From contig CP152425.1 in assembly GCA_038960095.1 (NCBI GenBank), positions 124,001 through 188,000 on the forward strand: 64,000 bases of DNA. Direction: 5' to 3'. The notes beneath the pieces were generated by a model, which saw only the letters and a list, made by a program, of their open reading frames with translations, did no database searches and was not told where the DNA came from. Shown here one piece after another: positions 17,426 to 26,522 of this stretch. The DNA is from Symbiodolus clandestinus. GTDB lineage: Bacteria > Pseudomonadota > Gammaproteobacteria > Enterobacterales > G038960095. Both the position numbers and the translations under genes were made by a program. The stretch's first letter is position 1, and each line of letters starts with the position of its first letter.

Positions 17426-18721
17426 ATGGAAAGTTTTCACATTGATGGTGGACACCCTTTGTCTGGAGAAATTACCATTTCCGGGGCAAAGAATGCTGCA
17501 CTACCGATTTTGTTTGCTACGCTGCTAACAGAAGAGCCCGTGGTCATTCATAACGTCCCGCAGTTACGGGATGTTTATAGTGCGTTGGAATTGCTAATTA
17601 GCCTAGGCGCTCAAGTCAATTTTCAACGAAATACGGTAACCATTAATACTCACTCTGTTAATCAATATCGACCACCTAACAAGGTGGTGAAATCAATGCG
17701 TGCCTCAATTTGGTCTCTTGGCCCCTTAATGGCACGTTTTGGCCAGGGAGAGTTAGCACTGCCAGGAGGATGTGCTATCGGCGCCCGGCCGGTCGACCTG
17801 CATATCAATGGCTTAAAGCAATTGGGAGCACAGGTTGTCATCGAACAAGAGCTGCTTAAGGCATGGCGTCCTCGGCGACTGCAAGGCGCTAACATTGTAT
17901 TGCCTTTTGTCAGCGTTGGTGCCACAGTAACCATTATGAGTGCTGCTACCTTGGCTCATGGCACTACCATGATTATTAATGCTGCTCGAGAGCCTGAAAT
18001 TATTGATACGGCTAATTTCCTTAACCAATTAGGTGCTAAAATTTTTGGGGCTGGTACTCCCCAAATCACCATTCAAGGCGTTGAAAAATTAGGAGGCGGT
18101 AGCTATCAAATTATCCCTGATCGTATCGAAACTGGCACTTTTTTAGTGGCTGGCGCTCTTTTGCGAGGGGACATTCTCTGTCGAAATACTCAAGCTGACT
18201 TATTAGAGAGTGTGTTAGTCAAACTGCGAGAGTCAGGAGCTCATATCAGCACGGGCACTGACTGGATCCGCTTACAGATGGTTGGCCAAAGGCCTCGGCC
18301 AGTTGATCTACAAACAGCACCGTACCCAGGATTTCCAACCGATATGCAGGCCCCTTTTACCTTACTGAACATGGTCGCTCAAGGTACCGGCGTGATTACC
18401 GAAAGCATTTTTGAAAATCGCTTCCAACATGTTGCCGAGCTAGTTCGTATGGGAGGGAAAGCTGCTATTTCAGGCAATCAACTCGTCTGCCATGGTGTAA
18501 ACCAGCTAACGGGGACATCCGTTATGGCTACCGATCTTCGAGCTTCTGCTACTTTGGTTCTGGCAGGTTGTGTCGCTAAAGGCAGCACGGAAGTTTATGG
18601 TGTTGACCATGTTGACCGCGGCTACGAGAATATTGAGCATAAATTACAGCAATTGGGAGCTAAAATTGAGCGCATAGGCGCACAAACCTCAATGGATAGG
18701 AAGTTCGGTCACACTAATTGA
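17426..18721 (+). CDS. murA: UDP-N-acetylglucosamine 1-carboxyvinyltransferase MurA
   Basis: MurA transfers enolpyruvate to UDP-GlcNAc, the first committed step of peptidoglycan synthesis and the fosfomycin target. I chose the ATG at 17426 (431 aa), which aligns with E. coli (SFHIDGGHPLSGEITISGAKNAALP in pieces). An upstream in-frame ATG at 17375 overlaps ibaG. The catalytic Cys is present in LPGGCAIGARPVDLH, so fosfomycin sensitivity at this residue is expected. Its 3' end overlaps the convergent degS by 33 bases (18689-18721). Confidence 0.96.
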   Translation: MESFHIDGGHPLSGEITISGAKNAALPILFATLLTEEPVVIHNVPQLRDVYSALELLISLGAQVNFQRNTVTINTHSVNQYRPPNKVVKSMRASIWSLGPLMARFGQGELALPGGCAIGARPVDLHINGLKQLGAQVVIEQELLKAWRPRRLQGANIVLPFVSVGATVTIMSAATLAHGTTMIINAAREPEIIDTANFLNQLGAKIFGAGTPQITIQGVEKLGGGSYQIIPDRIETGTFLVAGALLRGDILCRNTQADLLESVLVKLRESGAHISTGTDWIRLQMVGQRPRPVDLQTAPYPGFPTDMQAPFTLLNMVAQGTGVITESIFENRFQHVAELVRMGGKAAISGNQLVCHGVNQLTGTSVMATDLRASATLVLAGCVAKGSTEVYGVDHVDRGYENIEHKLQQLGAKIERIGAQTSMDRKFGHTN

Positions 18722-19732
18722 TATCTGATGCTTGTGTCCTTGACGAAGGACTTGGAGCTCAACTTGCTCCCCAGGGGGAATATTAGCAACTTGCGTCATC
18801 GTTTCTAGTGCAGTGATAATAGATATGCCATTGACTTGTAAGATAACATCACCGGGTTGGATCAATCCTAAAGTATCTTGACGCTCCACTGACTTAACGA
18901 ATAAACCATTTAATGGCCATAACCCCAATTCATTGCGCTGTTTCACTGATAATTCCATTAATTCAAACCCTAGATAGCCACGAACCACTCGACCTTCTCG
19001 AATAATTTGCTGCATCACCTCTAAAGCAATTTTAGCCGGAATCGCAAAACCAATGTTTCCTGAGCTTTCGATCCCTTGTTCATTCAACAATAAGGTATTA
19101 ATGCCAATCAGCTCACCGAGAGTATTAACCAAAGCACCCCCAGAGTTTCCTTGATTGATGGCAGCATCTGTTTGTAAAAAACGCTGTCGGCCGATACTGC
19201 CAGGAGTTACGCGAATGCGTTCCGTAGCACTAATAATCCCTTGGGTCACCGTTTGCCCCAGGTTAAATGGGTTACCAATGGCTAAAACGATATCCCCGAT
19301 TTGAATCGGACGCTGCAAGTTGCCAGGAATGACTGGCAATTGAGAACCATTAATTTTTAACACCGCAATATCAGTTAGCTTATCAGAACCTACCAACTGT
19401 ACTTCTCTAAATAACCGACCATCTTGCAGGGCTACGGTAATCGTTGACACCTGCTCAACGAGATGGTGGTTGGTAATAATATAACCATTTGGCGTAACAA
19501 TAACACCCGAACCAAGCCTTAGTCCTTTTGATAGCCGGCTTGCTAACAGATTACCATACACATTAACTACGGCTGGCCCAGCACGCTGCACAGCAGCGCG
19601 ATAGCTCTTAGGCTCGCTGGCAAAATCAAAAGTTTTACCAATCCTTTGAACGTCTCTTAGCTCGTTAATGCCTAGGAGTAATAAAGCAGCCAGCACACCT
19701 TGAGCCAGGGTTCGCTTCAATACAATCAACAA
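18689..19732 (-). CDS. degS: Inner-membrane serine protease DegS
   Basis: DegS senses misfolded outer-membrane proteins through its PDZ domain and cuts RseA, releasing sigma-E. The 347-aa product has an N-terminal membrane anchor (about residues 7-22), the trypsin-like triad in ITNHHLV (His), LTDIAVL (Asp) and NQGNSGGAL (Ser), and a single C-terminal PDZ domain (GYLGFELM onward). One PDZ and a membrane anchor separate it from DegQ. It sits 37 bases after degQ on the same strand. Confidence 0.95.
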   Translation of the reverse strand: MLIVLKRTLAQGVLAALLLLGINELRDVQRIGKTFDFASEPKSYRAAVQRAGPAVVNVYGNLLASRLSKGLRLGSGVIVTPNGYIITNHHLVEQVSTITVALQDGRLFREVQLVGSDKLTDIAVLKINGSQLPVIPGNLQRPIQIGDIVLAIGNPFNLGQTVTQGIISATERIRVTPGSIGRQRFLQTDAAINQGNSGGALVNTLGELIGINTLLLNEQGIESSGNIGFAIPAKIALEVMQQIIREGRVVRGYLGFELMELSVKQRNELGLWPLNGLFVKSVERQDTLGLIQPGDVILQVNGISIITALETMTQVANIPPGEQVELQVLRQGHKHQISISVTELPIH

Positions 19733-19769
19733 CAGATTGCCTAATCGCTATCGATTGAATAATGGGGCA

Positions 19770-21146
19770 TTAATGTAAAATTAAGTAGATCAAAGCATCT
19801 CCGCGTTGAATTTTTAGCGCTAACGCCTCAGGCTTATTGGCTAACAAATTGGACAACTCACTCACACTGGTAATGCGCTTCTGGTTGACTTCAACAATCA
19901 GATCACCCTCTTGTAAACCGTGCTGTCTGGCCAAAGCACCTTTATCAATTTTGGTAATCTCGACACCTTTGGTTCCTTTAATGGTGTGATTACGAAGTCC
20001 AACCCCTTTCAACAGAGGGTGTAGCTCGTCCCGTTGACTGTTAATTTGTGTTGGCTCGACAAATTGTAAGCGCACACTAACCTGTTTTGGCTTACCTTCT
20101 CGAATTAAATCAACTGGGAACAATTGTTCAGAATTTAAAGTCACCAACTTAGCTCTTAATTCAGGGAAACTCTGCACCGGTTTACCATTCACGCCAACGA
20201 TGATATCGCCAGCCTTGATGCCAGCCTTGTCCGCCGCCGATCCCGGGATCACTTCACTGACAACAGCTCCTTGCTGAACGCCTAAGTTCAATGCTCGAGC
20301 AACACTGCTGTCTAAGCTGTTGCCGGTGATCCCAAGCATAACCTGCCGTACCCTACCGAACTTAATAATCTGCTCGATAAAACTTTTTACCATATTACTG
20401 GGGATAGCAAATCCAATGCCGATATTTCCTCCGTTAGGCGCCAAAATAGCAGTATTAATCCCAATTAATTCCCCTTGTAAATTAACCAGGGCTCCGCCTG
20501 AATTTCCACTATTAATCGCGGCATCGGTTTGAATAAAATTTTCAATGCCATCAACGCTCAAGCCAGAACGCCCAAGGGCTGAAATAATCCCTGAGGTGGC
20601 CGTTTGTCCAATGCCAAAGGGGTTGCCTACGGCAATGGCAAAATCTCCCACCTGTAATTTATCGGAATCAGCTAACGTAATGGCTTGTAGATTCTTTTGG
20701 TTATTGAGTTGGAGTAAAGCGATATCAGTTTGTGGATCTTTGCCAATCAATTTTGCCTCTAAGCGGCGGCCGTTGGCTAACAAGACTCCGATCTTACTAG
20801 CTCCTTTGATGACATGATGATTGGTAATCACGTAACCTTTTTCAGCGTTTACAATAACGCCCGAACCTTGTCCTCGAAACGGCTGCTGCTTAAACTGCTC
20901 TGTTGGAAAATTGGGCCCAAAGAAAAAGCGGAACTCCTCTGGTAGACGTTGTCGCTCTACTTGCGTTCCTTCCACTTCAATACTAACAACTGTGGGAAGC
21001 ACCTTTTTTAGTACCGGTGCTAGGCTGCTTAAAGCTGGACTATGGCTACTATTTGAAATGGATGCAACGGTTACTGGTGTAAAGCCTCCAACCAAACCCA
21101 ATACTAATGATGCCGCTAAAGCAGTGTTGTTATTTACTCTGTTCAT
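19770..21146 (-). CDS. degQ: Periplasmic serine protease/chaperone DegQ (DegP family)
   Basis: DegQ degrades or refolds damaged periplasmic proteins. The 458-aa product has a signal peptide (about residues 1-29, ending VAS), the triad in ITNHHVI (His), QTDIALLQL (Asp) and NSGNSGGALVN (Ser), and two PDZ domains (from about 260 and 365). It ends with IQRGDALIYLILH, matching the DegQ-type end. The synteny degQ-degS-(zapG) favours DegQ over DegP; it may serve both roles if no degP remains in the genome. Confidence 0.95.
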   Translation of the reverse strand: MNRVNNNTALAASLVLGLVGGFTPVTVASISNSSHSPALSSLAPVLKKVLPTVVSIEVEGTQVERQRLPEEFRFFFGPNFPTEQFKQQPFRGQGSGVIVNAEKGYVITNHHVIKGASKIGVLLANGRRLEAKLIGKDPQTDIALLQLNNQKNLQAITLADSDKLQVGDFAIAVGNPFGIGQTATSGIISALGRSGLSVDGIENFIQTDAAINSGNSGGALVNLQGELIGINTAILAPNGGNIGIGFAIPSNMVKSFIEQIIKFGRVRQVMLGITGNSLDSSVARALNLGVQQGAVVSEVIPGSAADKAGIKAGDIIVGVNGKPVQSFPELRAKLVTLNSEQLFPVDLIREGKPKQVSVRLQFVEPTQINSQRDELHPLLKGVGLRNHTIKGTKGVEITKIDKGALARQHGLQEGDLIVEVNQKRITSVSELSNLLANKPEALALKIQRGDALIYLILH

Positions 21147-21241
21147 TTCTATTTTACCAATGCTGTTTATCGCTAAAGATAGGGAGATTTTATCTAACCA
21201 ATACTGCCATTAGGGATGGCTATAGTTTAGCTGACTACATC

Positions 21242-21634
21242 TTAGGATTTCTGTGCTTTAGGACGCAATAAGTTTGATGCGGGCTCCGAATAATCACAAG
21301 GTGCTTCGGCTTTTATTAGGGTTGGCTCTCTTCCATTAGTTGTATCAACACTAATATTATGCGGATACGATCGCTGCTCAGGCAATAGCATCTGATTATT
21401 GGCCAGTAATTGCTGATATAACCCTCGATACTCCTCAGTTAACTGCTCTAACAAGGCAATGTTCTTTGAAAAATGGGCTGCTAACTCGCGATGACAGTGT
21501 TCTAACCGCTCTTGTTGCTGCTTTAATACCAATCGTGCTTTTTTTTGTTGACGTAACTGCCCCCCTGCCAGACGCATCATTGCTGCGCCAACCAGGGTAC
21601 CCAATAACAGCACCGCAATGTGACTTATGATCAC
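21242..21634 (-). CDS. zapG: Cell division / envelope protein ZapG (YhcB, DUF1043)
   Basis: A 130-aa inner-membrane protein linked in E. coli to division and envelope coordination. It has one N-terminal helix (about residues 4-22), a coiled coil (LRQQKKARLVLKQQQERLE and on) and the family C-terminal motif DYSEPASNLLR. The start is probably a GTG at 21634, with AAGGGG about 8 bases upstream; a GTG at 21661 would add nine residues that do not fit the family. It lies between degQ and the divergent rplM, as in E. coli. Confidence 0.9.
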   Translation of the reverse strand: MIISHIAVLLLGTLVGAAMMRLAGGQLRQQKKARLVLKQQQERLEHCHRELAAHFSKNIALLEQLTEEYRGLYQQLLANNQMLLPEQRSYPHNISVDTTNGREPTLIKAEAPCDYSEPASNLLRPKAQKS

Positions 21635-21661
21635 TCTCACCCCCCTTAAACCAACCTGCAC

Positions 21662-22042
21662 CTAACCCTGTATAGGCTACCCAAGCGCACGTCCTAAACC
21701 GCCTATATTATCTTTATTTTATCACCTTTATTTTTACACGCTCCCCATCTAAAGAAAAGCGATTCCTTTTATATTCCCGAGAATGACAGGTTGTCGCGGT
21801 GCATCTTGGATTAATCTCGTGGCATTTAATAGGTACCGCTAAAAAAACCTATCGATCTTCGCGAGAGAGTTCTTTATAATTAGCTTTCTCCATCTATAGA
21901 GTTTTATTAGGTGATAAGCAAAAATCCTTAGCTGACCCCTATCGCTAACCGATTTCTGTCCCTGGTCGGAAATCGTAAAACGGTGAGCTGGGCAATCACC
22001 CGTAGTTGGATATTGACTTGATAACTTGGATAGATACATTTC
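21662..22042 (+). promoter_or_regulatory. rplM-rpsI upstream region with a possible promoter and leader hairpin
   Basis: This 381-bp region has no gene. A TATAAT at 21875-21880 is the best -10 candidate, although its -35 is weak; it would give a leader of about 155 bases. In that leader CGATTTC (21950-21956) pairs with GAAATCG (21969-21975) around a 12-base loop. The rplM operon of E. coli is autoregulated by L13 through its leader, so this hairpin is a reasonable candidate site. The assignment is inference. Confidence 0.4.
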
Positions 22043-22471
22043 ATGAAAACTTTCGTAGCTAAACCAGAAACTGTACAGCGTAGTTGGCACATCGTTGACG
22101 CAGAGGGTAAGATCCTAGGGCGCCTGGCAACGCAAATTGCGCATCGCTTACGGGGTAAACATAAGCCGGAATATACCCCACACACTGATACCGGGGATTA
22201 TATCATTGTTATCAATGCTGAAAAAATCAGTGTTACTGGTAAAAAAGCCTCTGACAAGATTTATTACCGCCATTCTGGTTATATTGGCGGGATAAAGCAA
22301 GCTACCTTTTCAGAGCTGCAAGCTCGTCACCCACAGCGAATCCTTGAAATTGCTGTTAAAGGCATGTTGCCAAAAGGGTCGCTGGGTCGTGCCATGCTTC
22401 GAAAACTAAAAGTCTACGCTGGATCTGAGCACAGCCATGCTGCTCAGCAACCTGAACTCTTATCTTTATAA
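22043..22471 (+). CDS. rplM: 50S ribosomal protein L13
   Basis: L13 is an early-assembling 50S protein. The product is 142 aa, the same as E. coli, with MKTFVAKPETVQRSWHIVDA at the start, GRLATQIAHRLRGKHKPEYTPH in the middle and VKGMLPKGSLGRAMLRKLKVY near the end. It is followed by rpsI after 20 bases, the standard operon. Confidence 0.98.
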   Translation: MKTFVAKPETVQRSWHIVDAEGKILGRLATQIAHRLRGKHKPEYTPHTDTGDYIIVINAEKISVTGKKASDKIYYRHSGYIGGIKQATFSELQARHPQRILEIAVKGMLPKGSLGRAMLRKLKVYAGSEHSHAAQQPELLSL

Positions 22472-22491
22472 CTGACCGAGATAATTTAATA

Positions 22492-22884
22492 ATGGTAGGC
22501 AATTACTATTACGGTACTGGACGTCGCAAAAGTGCGGCTGCCCGGGTATTCATCAAGCCTGGAACTGGCAATATTACGATTAATCAATGCTCACTGGAGC
22601 AATATTTCGGTCGTGAAACCTCTCGTATGGTGGTTTGTCAACCGTTAAATCTGATTGATAAACTTCAGAAATTTGATTGTTATATCACTGTTACTGGTGG
22701 TGGTATGTCTGGGCAATCGGGTGCTATTCGCCATGGAATCACCCGAGCACTGATGCAATATGATGAGTCGTTGCGCCCTGAACTGCGGCAAGTTGGCTTT
22801 GTGACCCGCGACGCTCGTAAAGTTGAACGTAAGAAAGTTGGGCTACGTAAAGCACGCCGCCGGCCTCAATTCTCTAAACGTTAA
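22492..22884 (+). CDS. rpsI: 30S ribosomal protein S9
   Basis: S9 reaches into the 30S P site with its C-terminal tail. The product is 130 aa with YYGTGRRKSAAARVF at the start, GGGMSGQSGAIRHGITRAL in the middle and the basic tail RKARRRPQFSKR, which ends in the KR that contacts P-site tRNA. It converges on gpsA. Confidence 0.98.
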   Translation: MVGNYYYGTGRRKSAAARVFIKPGTGNITINQCSLEQYFGRETSRMVVCQPLNLIDKLQKFDCYITVTGGGMSGQSGAIRHGITRALMQYDESLRPELRQVGFVTRDARKVERKKVGLRKARRRPQFSKR

Positions 22885-22895
22885 TCTGTTCAAAG

Positions 22896-22931
22896 CGGTA
22901 ATGTATCACAGTTATCCGATAACAGTTACCG
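22896..22931. terminator. Nested inverted repeat between convergent rpsI and gpsA
   Basis: CGGTAA (22896-22901) pairs with TTACCG (22926-22931), and inside it GTTATC pairs with GATAAC (22911-22923). It sits between two convergent genes, where a bidirectional terminator is expected. The T tract after it on the + strand is weak, so the call is tentative. Confidence 0.35.
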
Positions 22932-22942
22932 TTTGGGACCCT

Positions 22943-23968
22943 TTATTGGTTACCTGATTCAATGCGCTGCCCTAGCAATTTAGCAGTGGCAGCGTGGATT
23001 TCTGTTCCTTGGTATAATACGCCATATAATTGTTCTGTTATCGGCATCGCTACTCGGTGTTGCCGAGCCAGCAGGTACACTTCTTTGGTATTACCAAATC
23101 CTTCCACAACTTGCCCAATTTCCTTTTGCGCATCCTCTATCGATTTACCCTGGCCTAATAATTTGCCAAACCGTCGATTGCGAGATTGATCATCCGTACA
23201 GGTTAATACCATATCTCCTAAAGTAGCCATATCTACAAAAGAGTGTGCACAGGACCCTAAAGCAACTCCCAAACGGGTCATCTCTGCCAACCCACAGGTA
23301 ATCAAAGCAGCCCTAGCGTTCATCCCGTAGCCGATACCGTCAGAAATCCCAGCAGCAATAGCTACCACATTTTTGACGCCCCCGCCTAATTGAATACTGA
23401 TTAGATCTTGGGATCGAAAGATTCGCAAGCTTGGATTACTCTGTAGTAATCGCTGTAAATCATCAGCAAATGCTTGATCAAAAGCAGCAGCAGAAGCCGC
23501 TAAGGTAAAAGCAGTTGGCAAACCAGCCGCTAACTCGCGAGCAAATGATGGCCCAGCCAAAGCTGCCATTGGTACCTGCGTGCCTAAGTTATCACGGATA
23601 ACCTCCTGCAGTAATCGCCCGCTCTCCACTTCAAGCCCTTTGGTTACCCATGCTAAGCGATAACTAGCGTGCCAATAAGGAACTAACTGCTGGAGCAGAA
23701 GGCCAAATACCGCACTCGGCACTGCAAGCAACTTATCCCGACCACTGGCAAGCGCTTTAGCTAAATCCGCTTCAATCCGTAACGATTCTGGAAAAGGAAT
23801 GCCAGGTAAATAGCGTTCATTACAGCGTTGGCGTTGTAATGTGGCCATATGGTTAGGTTGATGCCCCCAAAGCACTATCGGATGTTGATAACGGGCTAAA
23901 GTAACTGCTAAAGCAGTTCCATAAGAGCCCGCTCCCAATATAACCATGGTCGCATCCCTATCTAACAC
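22943..23968 (-). CDS. gpsA: Glycerol-3-phosphate dehydrogenase [NAD(P)+]
   Basis: GpsA makes sn-glycerol 3-phosphate from dihydroxyacetone phosphate for phospholipid synthesis. The 341-aa product has the N-terminal NAD(P)-binding loop ILGAGSYGTALAVTLAR and the conserved AALAGPSFARELAAGLPT, QLGGGVKNVVAIAAGISDG and LTCTDDQSRNRRFG segments. It overlaps secB by seven bases. In E. coli cysE follows gpsA; here it does not. Confidence 0.97.
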   Translation of the reverse strand: MLDRDATMVILGAGSYGTALAVTLARYQHPIVLWGHQPNHMATLQRQRCNERYLPGIPFPESLRIEADLAKALASGRDKLLAVPSAVFGLLLQQLVPYWHASYRLAWVTKGLEVESGRLLQEVIRDNLGTQVPMAALAGPSFARELAAGLPTAFTLAASAAAFDQAFADDLQRLLQSNPSLRIFRSQDLISIQLGGGVKNVVAIAAGISDGIGYGMNARAALITCGLAEMTRLGVALGSCAHSFVDMATLGDMVLTCTDDQSRNRRFGKLLGQGKSIEDAQKEIGQVVEGFGNTKEVYLLARQHRVAMPITEQLYGVLYQGTEIHAATAKLLGQRIESGNQ

Positions 23969-24450
23969 TCTGATATAGTCTCCTGATTATTGGTAGTTTC
24001 TGCGGCCGTTTTCTGAGCCTCCTGCTGCATGTGATGCATAAACAGTGCCTCAAAATTCACTGGAGCCAGATCAAGCTGTGGAAAAGAGCCGCGTGATACC
24101 AAGCTACTAATACATTCACGGGCATAAGGAAATAAAATCGTCGGGCAATAAGCGCCTAAGCAGGGAGCCAAAGCATCCTCTGGGATCCCTTGAGTACTAA
24201 AAATACCAGCCTGTTGCACTTGGCAGAGAAAAGCAACGGTCTCGCCAAGCTTGGCTGTTACCGTGACCTGTAACACTACTTCATGCAGATCGGTTGCTAC
24301 TTCATTGGTGGAAGTATAAAGATCAAGCTTGATATCTGGCTTCCAGGTTTGCTGGAAAATTAAGGGTGTACTGGGCGATTCAAAGGAAATATCTTTAGTA
24401 TAAATTCGTTGAATCTGGAACTGAGGTTCTGAGGAGGAATGTTCTGACAT
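23962..24450 (-). CDS. secB: Export chaperone SecB
   Basis: SecB holds precursor proteins unfolded and delivers them to SecA (encoded at 55.2 kb). The 162-aa product has the family start FQIQRIYTKDISFESP and the core CLGAYCPTILFPYAREC with VSRGSFPQLDLAPVNFEALF. It lies between the rhodanese-glutaredoxin fusion and gpsA. Confidence 0.97.
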   Translation of the reverse strand: MSEHSSSEPQFQIQRIYTKDISFESPSTPLIFQQTWKPDIKLDLYTSTNEVATDLHEVVLQVTVTAKLGETVAFLCQVQQAGIFSTQGIPEDALAPCLGAYCPTILFPYARECISSLVSRGSFPQLDLAPVNFEALFMHHMQQEAQKTAAETTNNQETISEC

Positions 24451-24517
24451 AACAATAGCGCCTTTTATTACAAAAAAGAGGATAAGTTGCTGCGTAGTAG
24501 ATTTAAGAAGCTAAAAT

Positions 24518-25222
24518 CTAGCTGAGTAGAGCAGCCAACAGCTGCTTACTGTCAAGTTCAACCAGATCATCACAACCACCAATATGCTGTTTACGGATAA
24601 AAATTTGTGGCACGGTGGTGCGACCACTGCGGGAGACCATCTCCTGCAGCTTATTATCATCGGCATCCTTGATAACAATTTCCCGAACGATGGCATCATA
24701 TTGAGCTAACAGCGCCTTAGCACGAGCACAGTAAGGACAGTTTGGTCGATCGGCTCGAGTATAGAGCTCAACCAGTGGTGGTTGCCGTTTTTCCTTCTGG
24801 ATGGTAAGCGGTAATTGTTCACGGTTCCAGCCGATAATGCCATCTCGCAAAACGAATGCTTGCTGAAAGCCTTGTTGATAAAGTAGCTTGGCGACCGCCA
24901 TAGCCTGCACACCATCTTCTGATATCAGAATAATTGAGCGTGCCTTATCTTGCGTTAATGCTGCTAACTGTCTAGTTTTAATCGCGTCAAAGTTGATATG
25001 TCGTGCATGAGCCAGATGCCCTTGGTTAAAAATTTCTTGCGAGCGAACATCCCAGATCTCTGCTTTTTCTTGATTAATCAGTTGAATAGCCCTTTGATTA
25101 TCCACCACTTGAATGGATGAGAAACGGCTTTTCATAAAAGTTATTGCTGTAAGACAGAACAGCAGCAACCATACTAGCGCTAACCAGCTGTTACCACAGA
25201 TAAAGTGTAATAATTGTTGCAT
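24518..25222 (-). CDS. YibN rhodanese fused to glutaredoxin 3 (GrxC)
   Basis: One uninterrupted 234-aa frame replaces the two adjacent E. coli genes yibN and grxC. Residues ~1-30 are a membrane anchor (NSWLALVWLLLFCLTAITF), ~37-140 a rhodanese domain like YibN, and ~150-234 a complete glutaredoxin with active site CPYC, the TVPQIF cis-Pro loop and GGCDDL. The joining segment (LPLTIQKEKRQPPLVELYTR) has no stop and no start codon for a separate GrxC. The rhodanese domain contains no cysteine; the expected catalytic loop reads SEDGVQAM, so sulphur transfer is unlikely. The product would tether a dithiol glutaredoxin to the inner membrane, facing the cytoplasm if topology follows YibN. Confidence 0.92.
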   Translation of the reverse strand: MQQLLHFICGNSWLALVWLLLFCLTAITFMKSRFSSIQVVDNQRAIQLINQEKAEIWDVRSQEIFNQGHLAHARHINFDAIKTRQLAALTQDKARSIILISEDGVQAMAVAKLLYQQGFQQAFVLRDGIIGWNREQLPLTIQKEKRQPPLVELYTRADRPNCPYCARAKALLAQYDAIVREIVIKDADDNKLQEMVSRSGRTTVPQIFIRKQHIGGCDDLVELDSKQLLAALLS

Positions 25223-25469
25223 AATGTTGATTGCCTTTGAACTTATGATGGGCTGAACTAGCGTACAGACAGAATGAACTATGGTACCATGCTTAATAGG
25301 CTATTGGGTACCCGCGGAGCCCTGCAACTTCTCAAGGTATTCCTTAAGATATCAATTACCACAGCTATTAGCTCACTAATACTACTAGCTTAAGGTAAAC
25401 AAGGGATCTGTACCATGGATAGAGTAACTACTCACTTCATATCCTGACTCTAAGTTAAACCGGACACTT

Positions 25470-26522
25470 ATGAAAATTCTGATTATAGGGCCAACCTGGG
25501 TTGGTGATATGGTGATGTCACAAACGCTTTACCGCTGTTTACAACAGCAGTACCCCCAAGCCACCTTGGATGTCCTCGCGGTTGATTGGTGCCGTCCTCT
25601 ATTGGCCCGCATGCCAGAGGTCCATCGGGCTCTACCGATGTCAATTGGACACGGGCAATTAAACTTAGGACTACGGAAAGCGATGGGGCAACAGTTGCGA
25701 TCTGAGTGTTATCAACAAGCCATTGTGCTGACTAACTCTTGGAAATCTGCTTTAATTCCTTGGTTTGCCAAGATCCCTCAGCGAACAGGCTGGCGTGGCG
25801 AGTGGCGCTATGGGCTGCTCAATGATCTACGGCATCTGGATCCACAACGTTACCCGATGCAAATACAGCGCTATGCAGCCTTAGCTTATCCAAAAGCTGC
25901 TGCTAATGGGATGTTTCCCGAGATGCTTCCTTGGCCGCAACTAACAGTGACTGCAAAAGCAATTGAACAAACAAAAATGCAGCTAGGACTACCCACCGAA
26001 CCTAAACCGATTGCCTTGGCTCCTGGCGCTGCACAAACTATCAGAAAATGTTGGCCACCGCGGCATTATGCCACGTTGGCAGTGAAGCTATTACAACAGG
26101 GACATTGGTTACTGTTATTAGGTGCGGCCCGGGATCAAAAAGTTTGTGCTGCTATTCAGCAACAGCTTCCTGATACTCTGAAACCACGCTGCTTTAACTA
26201 TGCCGGTCAAACTTCGCTGAGTGAGGTGATTGATCTATTGGCGGGCTGCCAAGCAATCGTCAGCAACGATTCAGGATTAATGCACGTTGCTTGCGCACTG
26301 GGGATAGCCGTGGTTGCCCTATTTGGCCCCACTGAACCCAGTTATACGCCCCCGTTAACTTTGAACCGCCGAATCCTAAGAGCCCCCCCGCTCGAGGTTG
26401 GTGAACCCCATGATCCTCGTGACCAAGGATATCATCCTCGCTTGATCCACTTAGCACCCCAACAAGTCTTTGCCGAACTGCAAGGCCTTCTAGCTACTGA
26501 TGAGACAATATGCATATCTTAG
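25470..26522 (+). CDS. waaF: ADP-heptose:LPS heptosyltransferase II (WaaF/RfaF)
   Basis: WaaF adds the second heptose of the LPS inner core, from ADP-heptose, on the cytoplasmic face. The 350-aa product is a GT9 enzyme: IIGPTWVGDMVMSQTLYR at the N-terminus, GWRGEWRYGLLNDLR, and the nucleotide-binding end NDSGLMHVACALG with ALFGPTEP. It is the first gene of a four-gene core operon. hldD, which precedes it in E. coli, is absent, so heptose synthesis must be encoded elsewhere. Confidence 0.96.
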   Translation: MKILIIGPTWVGDMVMSQTLYRCLQQQYPQATLDVLAVDWCRPLLARMPEVHRALPMSIGHGQLNLGLRKAMGQQLRSECYQQAIVLTNSWKSALIPWFAKIPQRTGWRGEWRYGLLNDLRHLDPQRYPMQIQRYAALAYPKAAANGMFPEMLPWPQLTVTAKAIEQTKMQLGLPTEPKPIALAPGAAQTIRKCWPPRHYATLAVKLLQQGHWLLLLGAARDQKVCAAIQQQLPDTLKPRCFNYAGQTSLSEVIDLLAGCQAIVSNDSGLMHVACALGIAVVALFGPTEPSYTPPLTLNRRILRAPPLEVGEPHDPRDQGYHPRLIHLAPQQVFAELQGLLATDETICIS

